The notes: a model not told the origin generated them from the letters alone. A stretch of 17,277 nt of DNA from Bacteroidales bacterium (GCA_004555955.1 SFJG01000039.1:1-17277); one strand, 5' to 3'; shown: positions 1 through 7,093, numbered from the stretch's first letter. A program made the numbers and translations.

Positions 1-170
1 GAATAGATACCACGTCGAGGATTGCGTATCTTGCCTTTCTTGACATAGTAGTTCAGCGACTTTGTCATTTTACTGCAATCCAAACTTCCCGACAGCATCA
101 TTAATGTTTGTACATTAAACACCGTACGGCGACTGTTGAGTATTATTTCATATATATTTTGCAAACTCAT
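1..170 (-). CDS. AbiEi-type antitoxin/regulator, N-terminal part (cut by window start)
   Basis: An open frame reads on the minus strand from an ATG at 170-168 to the window edge, giving 56 complete codons with no stop. The visible protein begins MSLQNIYEII and contains a basic stretch SLNYYVKKGKIRNPRRGIYS at its end. This layout (short helical start, a helix-turn-helix-like part, then YYVKKGK...RRGIY) resembles the N-terminal winged-helix domain of AbiEi-family antitoxins of type IV toxin-antitoxin systems, which bind DNA and repress their own operon. In that family the gene is usually followed by a nucleotidyltransferase-like AbiEii toxin, which would lie beyond the left edge and cannot be seen. 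A consensus promoter sits just upstream and fixes the start well. It could instead be a stand-alone transcriptional regulator with the same domain. The family call rests on motif memory only. Confidence 0.62.
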   Translation of the reverse strand, partial: MSLQNIYEIILNSRRTVFNVQTLMMLSGSLDCSKMTKSLNYYVKKGKIRNPRRGIY

Positions 171-197
171 TATGCAATATATTTGTATTATCAGTTT

Positions 198-229
198 GCA
201 AATATAATCACCGGAATTCATACTTGCAA
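198..229 (-). promoter_or_regulatory. Bacteroidetes-type promoter of the AbiEi-like gene
   Basis: On the minus strand a -7 element TATATTTG (206-199, followed by C198) matches TAnnTTTG. A TTG (-33 element) lies 20 bp upstream at 229-227. The leader to the ATG at 170 is roughly 20-25 nt. Confidence 0.65.
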
Positions 230-241
230 GAAGAACGGTCG

Positions 242-281
242 AAAAAAAAGCACTCCGCGCGTGATGTGCGGAGTGCTTTTT
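242..281 (-). terminator. Rho-independent terminator, strongest for the amylase gene
   Basis: Perfect 10-bp stem between 249-258 (AGCACTCCGC) and 268-277 (GCGGAGTGCT) with a 9-nt loop. Read on the minus strand it ends in eight T residues and sits about 25 bp after the amylase stop codon. The other strand also ends in T5, so it could work in both directions. Confidence 0.9.
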
Positions 282-302
282 CGTATTGTGAAGTGAAGTT
301 GA

Positions 303-2414
303 TTATCTAACAACTTTACCTTGAGCAACGGTGCCGTCGGCGAGAGTTACACGGTAGAGGTAGATGCCGCGTTGCAAGCCGCTTACGCTGATTTCGTTAG
401 CGAATTGAGCCTGAGCAACTTGTGCGCCGCTTGTGCTGAAGAGGGCGATAGATGCCACTTGTTGCGGAGCGGTAACAACCATTACACTGCCGTTGCAACG
501 TACGCTAACGTTGCCGGTTGCCGAAATGTTGCTGACGCCGCCGTAGATGTCGGTAACGTCGGTAACGGTGCACGACTTGCCGGTAAGTTCGTTGAGCACG
601 AAGTAGCGAGTGCCTTCAACGTCGTTGATGTCGACGGTTTGGTCTTTGCCGTTGTTGAAGATGATGTTCACAATGTCGCATTCTTTCGGTGAGGTCCACT
701 TGTACCAAGTGATGCCTTGTTCTTCGACTGTCGAGCCCGACATGTTCTTACCGGGCCAGACGCCGAGGAGGTCTGCTGCCTCATAATCGTTACTCCATGC
801 ATAGAAGTTAACGGTTGTCCATTCCGGCTTCTTGAGGTAGATGGTTACAGGCAGATATTCTGTCTTGTAAGTAGCCGATTTGATTGTCGAAACCACTTCC
901 GAACCGCTTACTACGACAGCCTTAACGGTGGTTTTCTTGTCGATGTGGAGCGAGTAGCCCGAAGCAACGAGTGTACCGTTGGTAGCCGAAGGAATTGTGC
1001 CGTCGGTAGTATACGAAATCTTTGCGCCTTCGGGAGCGTTTGTTGCTGTTAACACAACGTCAACGCCGCCGAGATAAAGACCTGATTCTTTCGAAAGAGT
1101 AACGGTAGGACGTACGGTGTCGAGAGTCTTGATGGGCACTTTTGTCCAGATTGTGTAAGAGCTGCTCGATGCAACCTTGTCGGCGTCGGTATAGCCTGCA
1201 GGCGAGTACGAACCGCGGCCGATTTTGACGATAAGTTCACCGTTAGTACCGGTCACTTTTGCAACGTATTGGTTTGTAGTAGTGTTGAGCACTTCTACAG
1301 TACTTTGGTTGGTGATGCCCACCGACTTGCGGATGGCAATGAGTTTCTTGATGACAGCTTTGTTTTCGAGCCAGTGCTTCATGAATACGCAAGGAGTACC
1401 CGGGCAGCAAAGCATGTAAGCGTTAGCCGTAGCAACGTCGCCTGTAAACTTGGTCGATTCGCGATATGTGTCGTGGTTGTCGATAAACGTCACAGCGTAC
1501 CGTTGGTATGTGTCCATGTGAATAAGACCTGCCGGTTGGTTGAGCGTACCGTTGCGCTTCCAAACGAGCTTGCTGAAGTCCATAGCGGAGAACGCTGCGT
1601 TGAGTTGCCACTTAAACTCGAAGTCGAAAGCAGCCGACGTTCTGCCGGTATTTTCAATCCACTTGGTAATGTTGTCGTAGCCGTCCCAATATTCGCCGAC
1701 AGAGAAACGTGCCTTTGCCGATTCGTTATAGATTTTGATGTATTGAGCACCGAAACCTTTAACCATATCGTAACGGAAACCAACATAACCGAGGTCGTTA
1801 GTCAAGAAGTCGAGGTAAGCCTTGATGCCATCTTGCACTTTAGTGTTAGTGTGGTCAAGGTCGCGGCATCCGTCGAAGTTGTCGCCCGTGTCGTATGCAC
1901 CGGTCGGCTTTTCTTCGTCGGGTTGAATGGCAACTTCGTCATTGCGGCAAATCGCCCAAGGACCCCATTCGTAAGTCACGCCTTTGTAGGTTTCTGTGGG
2001 GAAATCGGTCCAAGTCGACACACCATTGCGGTGGTTTACAACAACGTCTTCGATGATACCCGTGCCAAACGAATTGAATGTTTTAATCATTTCGCGGAGT
2101 TCGGTTTCCGTACCAAACGACGAATTATGGTTCGTAAACCAGTAGACCGGGTTGTAACCCATACTCGGGTTTGTGCTACATTTACCACTATTAGGCACCC
2201 AGATGAGGTCGAAATAGTCGGAAAGTTCTCCCGCATCTTCGGCGAGTTTTGACCATTGGGTGTCTTCGTATGCATCCCATGAAAATCCCTGAAGCATCAC
2301 ACCGGGATAGTTAGCCGGCCAGGCGTATTCGCCTTCCGCATTTGCCCGTGGTGAGCCAAGAAGCAACAGCGTTACAGCCGTAAACAACAAACTAATAAAT
2401 CCAAATTTTTTCAT
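303..2414 (-). CDS. Secreted alpha-amylase (GH13) with CHB_HEX, CBM26-like and T9SS sorting domains
   Basis: A 703-residue enzyme predicted to cleave alpha-1,4 bonds in starch outside the cell. Residues 1-26 form a Sec signal peptide (ending ...RANA). Residues about 30-430 are a GH13 barrel with all four signature regions: DVVVNH (123-128), GFRYD (212-216, nucleophile D216), GEYWD (E241, acid/base) and DNHD (312-315, D315). Residues about 436-516 resemble a chitobiase/hexosaminidase C-terminal (CHB_HEX_C) beta-sandwich. Residues about 523-608 look like a CBM26 starch-binding module, with aromatic YAW, WPGK and NIIFNNG motifs. The last ~70 residues resemble a type A sorting domain of type IX secretion, ending in a GIYLYRV...GKVVR pattern. 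It therefore likely crosses the inner membrane by Sec and the outer membrane by T9SS. No susC/susD genes are adjacent. It is transcribed alone, with its own promoter and terminator. The enzyme class is firm; the two accessory modules are less certain. Confidence 0.93.
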   Translation of the reverse strand: MKKFGFISLLFTAVTLLLLGSPRANAEGEYAWPANYPGVMLQGFSWDAYEDTQWSKLAEDAGELSDYFDLIWVPNSGKCSTNPSMGYNPVYWFTNHNSSFGTETELREMIKTFNSFGTGIIEDVVVNHRNGVSTWTDFPTETYKGVTYEWGPWAICRNDEVAIQPDEEKPTGAYDTGDNFDGCRDLDHTNTKVQDGIKAYLDFLTNDLGYVGFRYDMVKGFGAQYIKIYNESAKARFSVGEYWDGYDNITKWIENTGRTSAAFDFEFKWQLNAAFSAMDFSKLVWKRNGTLNQPAGLIHMDTYQRYAVTFIDNHDTYRESTKFTGDVATANAYMLCCPGTPCVFMKHWLENKAVIKKLIAIRKSVGITNQSTVEVLNTTTNQYVAKVTGTNGELIVKIGRGSYSPAGYTDADKVASSSSYTIWTKVPIKTLDTVRPTVTLSKESGLYLGGVDVVLTATNAPEGAKISYTTDGTIPSATNGTLVASGYSLHIDKKTTVKAVVVSGSEVVSTIKSATYKTEYLPVTIYLKKPEWTTVNFYAWSNDYEAADLLGVWPGKNMSGSTVEEQGITWYKWTSPKECDIVNIIFNNGKDQTVDINDVEGTRYFVLNELTGKSCTVTDVTDIYGGVSNISATGNVSVRCNGSVMVVTAPQQVASIALFSTSGAQVAQAQFANEISVSGLQRGIYLYRVTLADGTVAQGKVVR

Positions 2415-2442
2415 AGTTAAATTAAATAGGTAGAAATTTTTG

Positions 2443-2473
2443 CAAATTTAATAACAATCTTTAGCAAATCAAA
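2443..2473 (-). promoter_or_regulatory. Amylase promoter
   Basis: On the minus strand TTTG (2473-2470), 19 bp, then TAAATTTG (2450-2443): a full match to the TTTG / TAnnTTTG Bacteroidetes consensus. The leader to the ATG at 2414 is about 20-25 nt and has no clear Shine-Dalgarno. Confidence 0.8.
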
Positions 2474-2500
2474 ATATTAAACCGATTTATTGCTGACGTA

Positions 2501-2540
2501 TTGACGTTTGATGACGTTTGATGACGTTTGATGACGTTTT
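2501..2540. repeat. Four tandem 10-bp repeats (consensus ATGACGTTTG)
   Basis: Units start at 2501, 2511, 2521 and 2531: TTGACGTTTG, ATGACGTTTG, ATGACGTTTG and ATGACGTTTT. The 10-bp period puts each copy on nearly the same face of the helix. The block lies about 27 bp upstream of the amylase -33 element and about 90 bp upstream of the acyltransferase -7 element. Partial TGACG copies flank it at 2494 and 2543. It may be an array of binding sites or simple slippage; the sequence alone cannot decide. Confidence 0.85.
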
Positions 2541-2627
2541 AATGACGAATCCACCGCTCCGGTCGGTTTTTTTCTCTCGCCCGACGATATGTTGGCTGCA
2601 ACGGGAGTCGGTTTGCGAAATTTTGTG

Positions 2628-2635
2628 TACTTTTG
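2628..2635 (+). promoter_or_regulatory. -7 element of the acyltransferase gene
   Basis: TACTTTTG matches TAnnTTTG and lies 16 bp before the ATG at 2652. No good -33 TTTG is seen at the expected distance. Because transcription would start after about 2638, the upstream in-frame ATG at 2589 is unlikely to be used. Confidence 0.55.
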
Positions 2636-2651
2636 CCGTAAATGTAAACAA

Positions 2652-3743
2652 ATGAGCAAAGTTATTAGCGACGAAAGTATCCAACGTGTCAACCAAGGCA
2701 ATTGCTTTGGCTTTATTCGCTATGTGCTTGCTATTGACGTTATTGTGGGTCACTTCTACACACTGCTCAATCCCGATATCGGCTTTTGGCACTACAACGG
2801 CTACCGTTTCCCCGAAGCGGGATTTTTCGTACTGAGCGGTTTTCTGGTGTTTTTGAGCTATCACCTCTCGCCCAATTTGAAGGTCTATTTCGAAAAACGT
2901 GCGAGACGGCTTGTGCCTGCCTATGTCGCTGTCGTGCTGCTGTGCGTTGCTCTTGGCGCACTGATTACGACACTTTCGGCAGGCGAATTCTTCGGCTCGG
3001 CTCACTTTTGGAGGTACTTCTTTGCGAATATTACGTTGATGAACTTCATCGAACCGACTATGCCGGGCGTTTTCGACGGCAACCTTGTCGCGGCTGTCAA
3101 TGGCTCGCTTTGGACCATCAAGGCGGAAGTGCTGCTCTACTTCACCGTGCCGGTCATCTATGTACTGGCGCAACGTTTCGGCAAGACACGCGTAATCGTA
3201 ACGGTATTTGCTCTACTGGCGGTCGCATTCACAGGTTGCGTATATGTGCATGAAACAACCGGAAACGAAGCTATTAACATGTTGGCGCACAAGGTGTTGC
3301 TGCCTTTCGGATATTTCTACGCCGGCACTGCCATCCTACTCTATCTGGAGAAGTTCTTGCGCAACGTATGGTGGCTGTTGGCGGTAGCGGTCGTGCTGTT
3401 TATGCTGCGGTCGACGTCGGCTGTGCTGCTCGAATTAGCGCCGTTCTCGCTCGCCGTAATTATCGGCGCTGTCGGTATGAAATGTCGGTGGCTCAACCGA
3501 TTAGGTCGCCACAACAACATAACATTCGGCATGTATTTATACCACTTTCCGGTGATTCAAGTTGTCGGAATGTGCGGACTGCAACACGTCAGCCTTGCCC
3601 TGTCGATGGTCGTAGTCTTTGCCGTAACGATAGCCATCTCGCTCCTATCGTGGTTCCTGCTCGAGAAGCCAATCATCGAGCACAAACGGTTGTTTGAGCC
3701 TCTACTACGGGCGACTGTGGTGAAGAAAACGAGCAAAAAATAG
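2652..3743 (+). CDS. Acyltransferase-3 family integral membrane protein
   Basis: A 363-residue multi-pass membrane protein of the acyltransferase-3 (OafA/YrhL) family, which moves acetyl or other acyl groups onto sugars of surface polysaccharides, lipids or secreted compounds at the inner membrane. Visible hallmarks are the first helix FIRYVLAIDVIVGHF with the essential R...H pair, the cytoplasmic basic motif KRARRLVPAY, SLWTIKAEVLLY (the sLWtL.vE box) and GMYLYHFPV near the end. About ten hydrophobic segments follow one another. The start at 2652 is preferred over the in-frame ATG at 2589, because the -7 promoter element lies between them and the family N terminus begins close to the first helix. 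There is no SGNH domain. It is a single-gene unit, so its substrate cannot be read from neighbours. Its last 39 bp overlap the opposing MATE gene. Confidence 0.88.
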   Translation: MSKVISDESIQRVNQGNCFGFIRYVLAIDVIVGHFYTLLNPDIGFWHYNGYRFPEAGFFVLSGFLVFLSYHLSPNLKVYFEKRARRLVPAYVAVVLLCVALGALITTLSAGEFFGSAHFWRYFFANITLMNFIEPTMPGVFDGNLVAAVNGSLWTIKAEVLLYFTVPVIYVLAQRFGKTRVIVTVFALLAVAFTGCVYVHETTGNEAINMLAHKVLLPFGYFYAGTAILLYLEKFLRNVWWLLAVAVVLFMLRSTSAVLLELAPFSLAVIIGAVGMKCRWLNRLGRHNNITFGMYLYHFPVIQVVGMCGLQHVSLALSMVVVFAVTIAISLLSWFLLEKPIIEHKRLFEPLLRATVVKKTSKK

Positions 3744-5030
3744 TGCTCCGGCGAGAAACAGCGATACCGTAAACGACAGGAAGACACCGACTTCGCCCAG
3801 CCCGACTACAAAAGCCAACACATAACCCGTCGGGAGTCCGACTGCCATATAACTCACAAAGGCAATCCACATCATCGAATAGACATGCGACGTGCCGCGC
3901 AATGCGTTGGCATAGCACACTTGTGTCGCATCGCCGAATTGATAGAGTATCAACGGAACTATCAGCGTTTTTGAGATGGTTATAACTTCCTTGTCGGCGG
4001 TAAAAATACCGATTAGCGGGTCGGCAAAGAAATAGAATATCAATGAAGCGCCAAGCGCCATAAAGAGCAAAATGATGTGCGACGCAAATGCACTGCGACG
4101 AAGGTTGACGACGTCGCCAAGCCCTGCATAGCCTGCCACTTTGATTGCTGTGGCTGCACCGATACCATAATAAAACATAAATCCGAGCATACCCACGGTC
4201 ACCATAACTTGATAACTGGCGAGTTGCGCTGCGCCTATCCACCCTACCATAACGCAACTAAATGTAAATGAGCCGGTTTCCATACCCGACTGCAGCGAAA
4301 TCGGCAGCGAAATCTTAAATATCGAACGAATGCCCGCCGACTGTGTTCGCGACGCACGAAAACTCTCGACTGACGTGCGGAAGCGTTTGATTTGCAACAC
4401 GATACAAATAAACGCAACTGCCATTAGCACTCGTGCGGCAAGGGTACTTATACCTGCTCCGAGGAGTCCCAATTCGGGGAAGCCGCAGGCACCGTAGATG
4501 AGGAAATAGTTGAACACGATGTTGAAAATATTTCCGCCAATCAACAGCCACATGCCAATCGAAGGCTCGCTCAATCCGTCGGCAAACTGCCGCAATATGT
4601 TGAATGCGGCAACAAAAGCCAACGAAATCCAACTTACTATATAATAAGGACGAACGAGCGGCAAGAGATGTTCGGGCTGCCCCATCCTGTCAAGAAAGAA
4701 GTAGAGCACAACCAAGACGAGCATCAACGCCCCCGAAAAGAGCATATTGGCAAAGGCTGCGTCTCGCATCCGCGAGCCGATTTTCGAAAAGTTGCGCTGC
4801 GCGGCTAAAGCACTGACAATCGGTGTTATACCATACGAAAAGCCCATCAAACTGACAATTACCAACGTCATAATATTGTTGACAAACGAAGCGGCTGCAA
4901 GGGCGTCGGTACTGTAGCGTCCAACCATGAGCGTGTCGGCAAAACCGACAACGACAAATCCGAGCTGACCGACTATCATCGGGAAGCCAAGCCGTAAAAT
5001 GTCTTTTATGTGTTGTCGATAGGATTTCAT
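3705..5030 (-). CDS. MATE family efflux transporter (NorM-like)
   Basis: A 441-residue transporter of the multidrug and toxic compound extrusion family, which exports cationic drugs or metabolites in exchange for Na+ or H+ at the inner membrane. About twelve hydrophobic helices fall in two homologous halves. The N-terminal half has LRLGFPMIVGQLG then GFADTLMVGRYST; the second half repeats the pattern with PISLQSGMETGSF. The length is typical. The start is supported by a consensus promoter directly upstream, leaving at most a few nucleotides of leader. The gene is monocistronic, and its 3' end overlaps the convergent acyltransferase gene by 39 bp. It belongs to a different MATE subgroup from the one at 9049-10359. 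The substrate is unknown. Confidence 0.9.
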   Translation of the reverse strand: MKSYRQHIKDILRLGFPMIVGQLGFVVVGFADTLMVGRYSTDALAAASFVNNIMTLVIVSLMGFSYGITPIVSALAAQRNFSKIGSRMRDAAFANMLFSGALMLVLVVLYFFLDRMGQPEHLLPLVRPYYIVSWISLAFVAAFNILRQFADGLSEPSIGMWLLIGGNIFNIVFNYFLIYGACGFPELGLLGAGISTLAARVLMAVAFICIVLQIKRFRTSVESFRASRTQSAGIRSIFKISLPISLQSGMETGSFTFSCVMVGWIGAAQLASYQVMVTVGMLGFMFYYGIGAATAIKVAGYAGLGDVVNLRRSAFASHIILLFMALGASLIFYFFADPLIGIFTADKEVITISKTLIVPLILYQFGDATQVCYANALRGTSHVYSMMWIAFVSYMAVGLPTGYVLAFVVGLGEVGVFLSFTVSLFLAGALFFARFLHHSRP

Positions 5031-5038
5031 GCGCTACG

Positions 5039-5070
5039 CAAAGGTACGGCAAATCGTCAACATGCCCAAA
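5039..5070 (-). promoter_or_regulatory. Promoter of the NorM-like MATE gene, nearly leaderless
   Basis: Minus-strand TTTG (5070-5067), 20 bp, then TACCTTTG (5046-5039), a full consensus match. The ATG begins at 5030, so the expected transcription start lies only a few bases before it. Confidence 0.78.
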
Positions 5071-5137
5071 TTTTACCGATTTTATCGGAATATACAATTA
5101 ATTTATCCTATATTGCAATTATACATAAATTTATTTA

Positions 5138-5145
5138 TATCTTTG
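5138..5145 (+). promoter_or_regulatory. -7 element upstream of the DUF6377 gene
   Basis: TATCTTTG matches TAnnTTTG. A TTG at 5113-5115 lies 22 bp upstream, slightly longer than ideal. The leader to the ATG at 5182 is about 30 nt and very AT-rich. Confidence 0.65.
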
Positions 5146-5181
5146 TAAACTAAATTATTAGAATAAATAATTTCTATATAT

Positions 5182-6744
5182 ATGTCAAGACTATCATTGT
5201 TTATATTGTCTGTTGTTATGTGTACCGCGGTTTTTGGCGAGGCACCGCATCTGGATGAATTGGAACGCCTTAAATCGATGATTTCCGAAAAAGCGACAAT
5301 CGACAAAGCGAAATTTAACAAAGTCAGCAGGCTGAAATCGCAATTATCCAACGCCCAAGTCTATTCCGACAAAGTAAAGATTCTCAACGAATTAGGCGAT
5401 GAATACACATTATTTATGGCAGATTCGGCAACGCATTACTACAATGAAGCCCTCGAACTCTGTCAAAGTGTAGGCGACAGCACCGGCATGTATATATCTA
5501 TAATGAAAAAGATACGGCCGGAGACTATTGCCGGGTTCTATGCCGAAGCGATTACCGAATTTAACGAATTGAGTGAAAAGTCGTTGCCGGACAGCCTATT
5601 ACCTCATTATTACGAATGTGGATATAGGTTGTATTCGTTTACGCTCAACTCCATCGAACGTCATAACTCGTTCTACGACAAGTATTTTGCCAAAGCCTCG
5701 GAGTTTCGACAACTGTGGATTGCAAGCCTGCCGTCAGGGTCGGTTATGCGCGACCTCTACGAGGCTGAAAGTCTGTTTGTGTCGGGCAAATATAATGCCG
5801 CAAAGGTGATTTTGCGCGAGTTGCTTAGCAAAGTCAACAAAAAAAGCAACGAATATGCCATAACCGCAGCCATTATGGCAAACATCTTGCATGCGGAGGG
5901 TAATATTACCGAAAGCCTGCGCTACTATGCACTTTCGGCAATTACCGACATCGAGTGCTCGGTCAAAGAAAATCAGTCAATCTACGAGCTGTCGATGATT
6001 CTATATGAACTTGGCGACATCGAAACGGCATACCGCTTCATCCTCGCCTCCATCGAAGATGCAGCATTTTGTAACGCACAAATGCGCGTCTACAACGCGT
6101 CGCGAATGTTGCCGGTGATAGAAGAGGCTCACCAAAAAGAAACGAAAAAGCACGAGCGACTGATGATAGCTTCTCTGTTGGTTGTCAGCCTGTTAGTGTG
6201 CGGATTAGTTCTTGTCGTGGTCGTTCTGGTGCGGCAGATGCGAAAACTCTCACGCGCCCGCGCCCGACTGCATGCAGCTAACAATATTAAAGATGAGTAC
6301 ATGGGTCAATTTCTCGAACTCTGCACGGTCTACATCAAGCGACTCGATTCGTTTACCAAGTTGGTAACCAGAAAGTTGAACTCCGGACAAGTCGAAGACC
6401 TGTTGCGACTGACGCGCTCCGCGCGATTCAACGACGAGCAACATCGCGAGTTCTACAAAGCCTTCGACCTGGCATTTCTTAAGATTTATACGACGTTTGT
6501 CGACGATGTCAACGCCCTGCTTCGCCCGGAAGAACGATACACCGTCGAAACGCCCGGCACGCTCAACAACGAACTCCGCATCTATGCACTGATTCGCTTG
6601 GGAATCAACGACGGACAAAAAATCGCGGAATTTCTTAAATATTCGGTCAACACCATCTATACTTACCGAAACAGGATTAAAAACAAGGCCATAAATCGCG
6701 AAACCTTCGAGAGCGATATCATGAATATTGGCGTTATTAAGTAA
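5182..6744 (+). CDS. DUF6377-type membrane regulator with TPR-like sensor region
   Basis: A 520-residue protein of a Bacteroidetes-specific type. It has a signal peptide (about 1-19), a long helical region (about 20-320) that looks like degenerate tetratricopeptide repeats and would sit in the periplasm, one membrane helix (about 327-350), a basic and helical linker, and a conserved cytoplasmic part (about 365-515). That last part has the DUF6377 hallmarks IKDEYMGQFLELC (369-381) and, near the end, IYALIRLGI...IAEFLKYSVNTIYTYRNRIKNKA (467-503), which resembles a LuxR-like helix-turn-helix. This suggests a one-piece transmembrane regulator that senses outside the membrane and may bind DNA inside. 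That role is inferred from architecture. Such genes often sit near nutrient-uptake loci, but no susC/susD pair is seen here. It stands alone, and its downstream neighbour is the small transcript unit at 6853-7093. Confidence 0.85.
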   Translation: MSRLSLFILSVVMCTAVFGEAPHLDELERLKSMISEKATIDKAKFNKVSRLKSQLSNAQVYSDKVKILNELGDEYTLFMADSATHYYNEALELCQSVGDSTGMYISIMKKIRPETIAGFYAEAITEFNELSEKSLPDSLLPHYYECGYRLYSFTLNSIERHNSFYDKYFAKASEFRQLWIASLPSGSVMRDLYEAESLFVSGKYNAAKVILRELLSKVNKKSNEYAITAAIMANILHAEGNITESLRYYALSAITDIECSVKENQSIYELSMILYELGDIETAYRFILASIEDAAFCNAQMRVYNASRMLPVIEEAHQKETKKHERLMIASLLVVSLLVCGLVLVVVVLVRQMRKLSRARARLHAANNIKDEYMGQFLELCTVYIKRLDSFTKLVTRKLNSGQVEDLLRLTRSARFNDEQHREFYKAFDLAFLKIYTTFVDDVNALLRPEERYTVETPGTLNNELRIYALIRLGINDGQKIAEFLKYSVNTIYTYRNRIKNKAINRETFESDIMNIGVIK

Positions 6745-6808
6745 TAAATACATCTATATTCATCAATGGAGCTTTTATTATTATTTTACTGATATTCAGT
6801 GTTATAAA

Positions 6809-6838
6809 ATTTATATTAGCATAAAACCATTTATATTA
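6809..6838. repeat. Direct repeat ATTTATATTA, 20-bp spacing
   Basis: Two identical decamers at 6809-6818 and 6829-6838. They lie two helical turns apart and end 14 bp before the -33 element of the promoter at 6853-6883. They could be activator sites, although AT-rich chance repetition is possible. Confidence 0.6.
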
Positions 6839-6852
6839 CAATCGATACAGTC

Positions 6853-6883
6853 ATTGTTTGCTATTGTTTTCGTTATACCTTTG
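6853..6883 (+). promoter_or_regulatory. Promoter of the candidate small RNA
   Basis: ATTG (6853-6856), 19 bp, then TACCTTTG (6876-6883). The -7 box is a perfect TAnnTTTG, and the -33 box differs by one base. No gene of normal length follows for about 250 bp. Confidence 0.72.
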
Positions 6884-6888
6884 CAGTG

Positions 6889-7093
6889 TCGGAAACAAAG
6901 AGATGTTTCCAATACGACAGAAAATAATGGTTAAACACTACGAATAATATGGAGTATTAGATATTTCAATAGTATTATCTCGTTGGGAAATGCGATAATA
7001 TTCTTCTATAATGGTTTTATGTTAGGTTTGTAAACAATGTTGCTTGAAACAGAGCAACAAAGAAATGAGGTTCGCCGGAAAGCGAACTTTTTT
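6889..7093 (+). ncRNA. Candidate small RNA of about 205 nt (or structured leader)
   Basis: The interval runs from just after a near-consensus promoter to an intrinsic terminator. It starts with a 7-bp hairpin (GGAAACA 6891-6897 / TGTTTCC 6904-6910). It contains a 9-bp stem with one G-U pair (6971-6979 / 6994-7002) and a 7-bp stem (TGTTGCT 7038-7044 / AGCAACA 7053-7059), and ends in the terminator stem at 7070-7087 plus T6. Only tiny reading frames are present; the longest noted is 14 codons from the ATG at 6903, which overlaps the first hairpin. It may be a trans-acting small RNA. Alternatively it is a leader with an attenuator for the lipoprotein gene that starts 45 bp after the T run. No known RNA family is recognised. 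The exact 5' end is an estimate. Confidence 0.55.
7070..7093 (+). terminator. Intrinsic terminator
   Basis: Stem GTTCGC (7070-7075) / GCGAAC (7082-7087) with a CGGAAA loop, followed by T6 (7088-7093). It ends the candidate small RNA and lies 45 bp before the lipoprotein start. Confidence 0.8.

Noticed and set aside
108..296. 62-codon plus-strand frame near the window start
   Set aside because: It runs through the AbiEi promoter and the terminator hairpin, and its composition is not protein-like.
1269..2252. 327-codon plus-strand frame opposite the amylase
   Set aside because: It lies wholly antisense to a gene with intact catalytic motifs, shows no domain pattern, and is explained by the codon bias of the real gene.
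2491..2547. CRISPR-like array at the decamer repeat
   Set aside because: Units are contiguous 10-bp tandem copies with no spacers; this is not a CRISPR pattern, and no cas gene is present.
2551..2573. Small GC-rich hairpin followed by a T run before the acyltransferase
   Set aside because: Only about 4 bp of perfect stem (ACCG/CGGT); too weak to call a terminator or attenuator.
2589..2651. N-terminal extension of the acyltransferase from an upstream ATG
   Set aside because: The -7 promoter element at 2628-2635 lies inside this extension, and the family N terminus fits the ATG at 2652.
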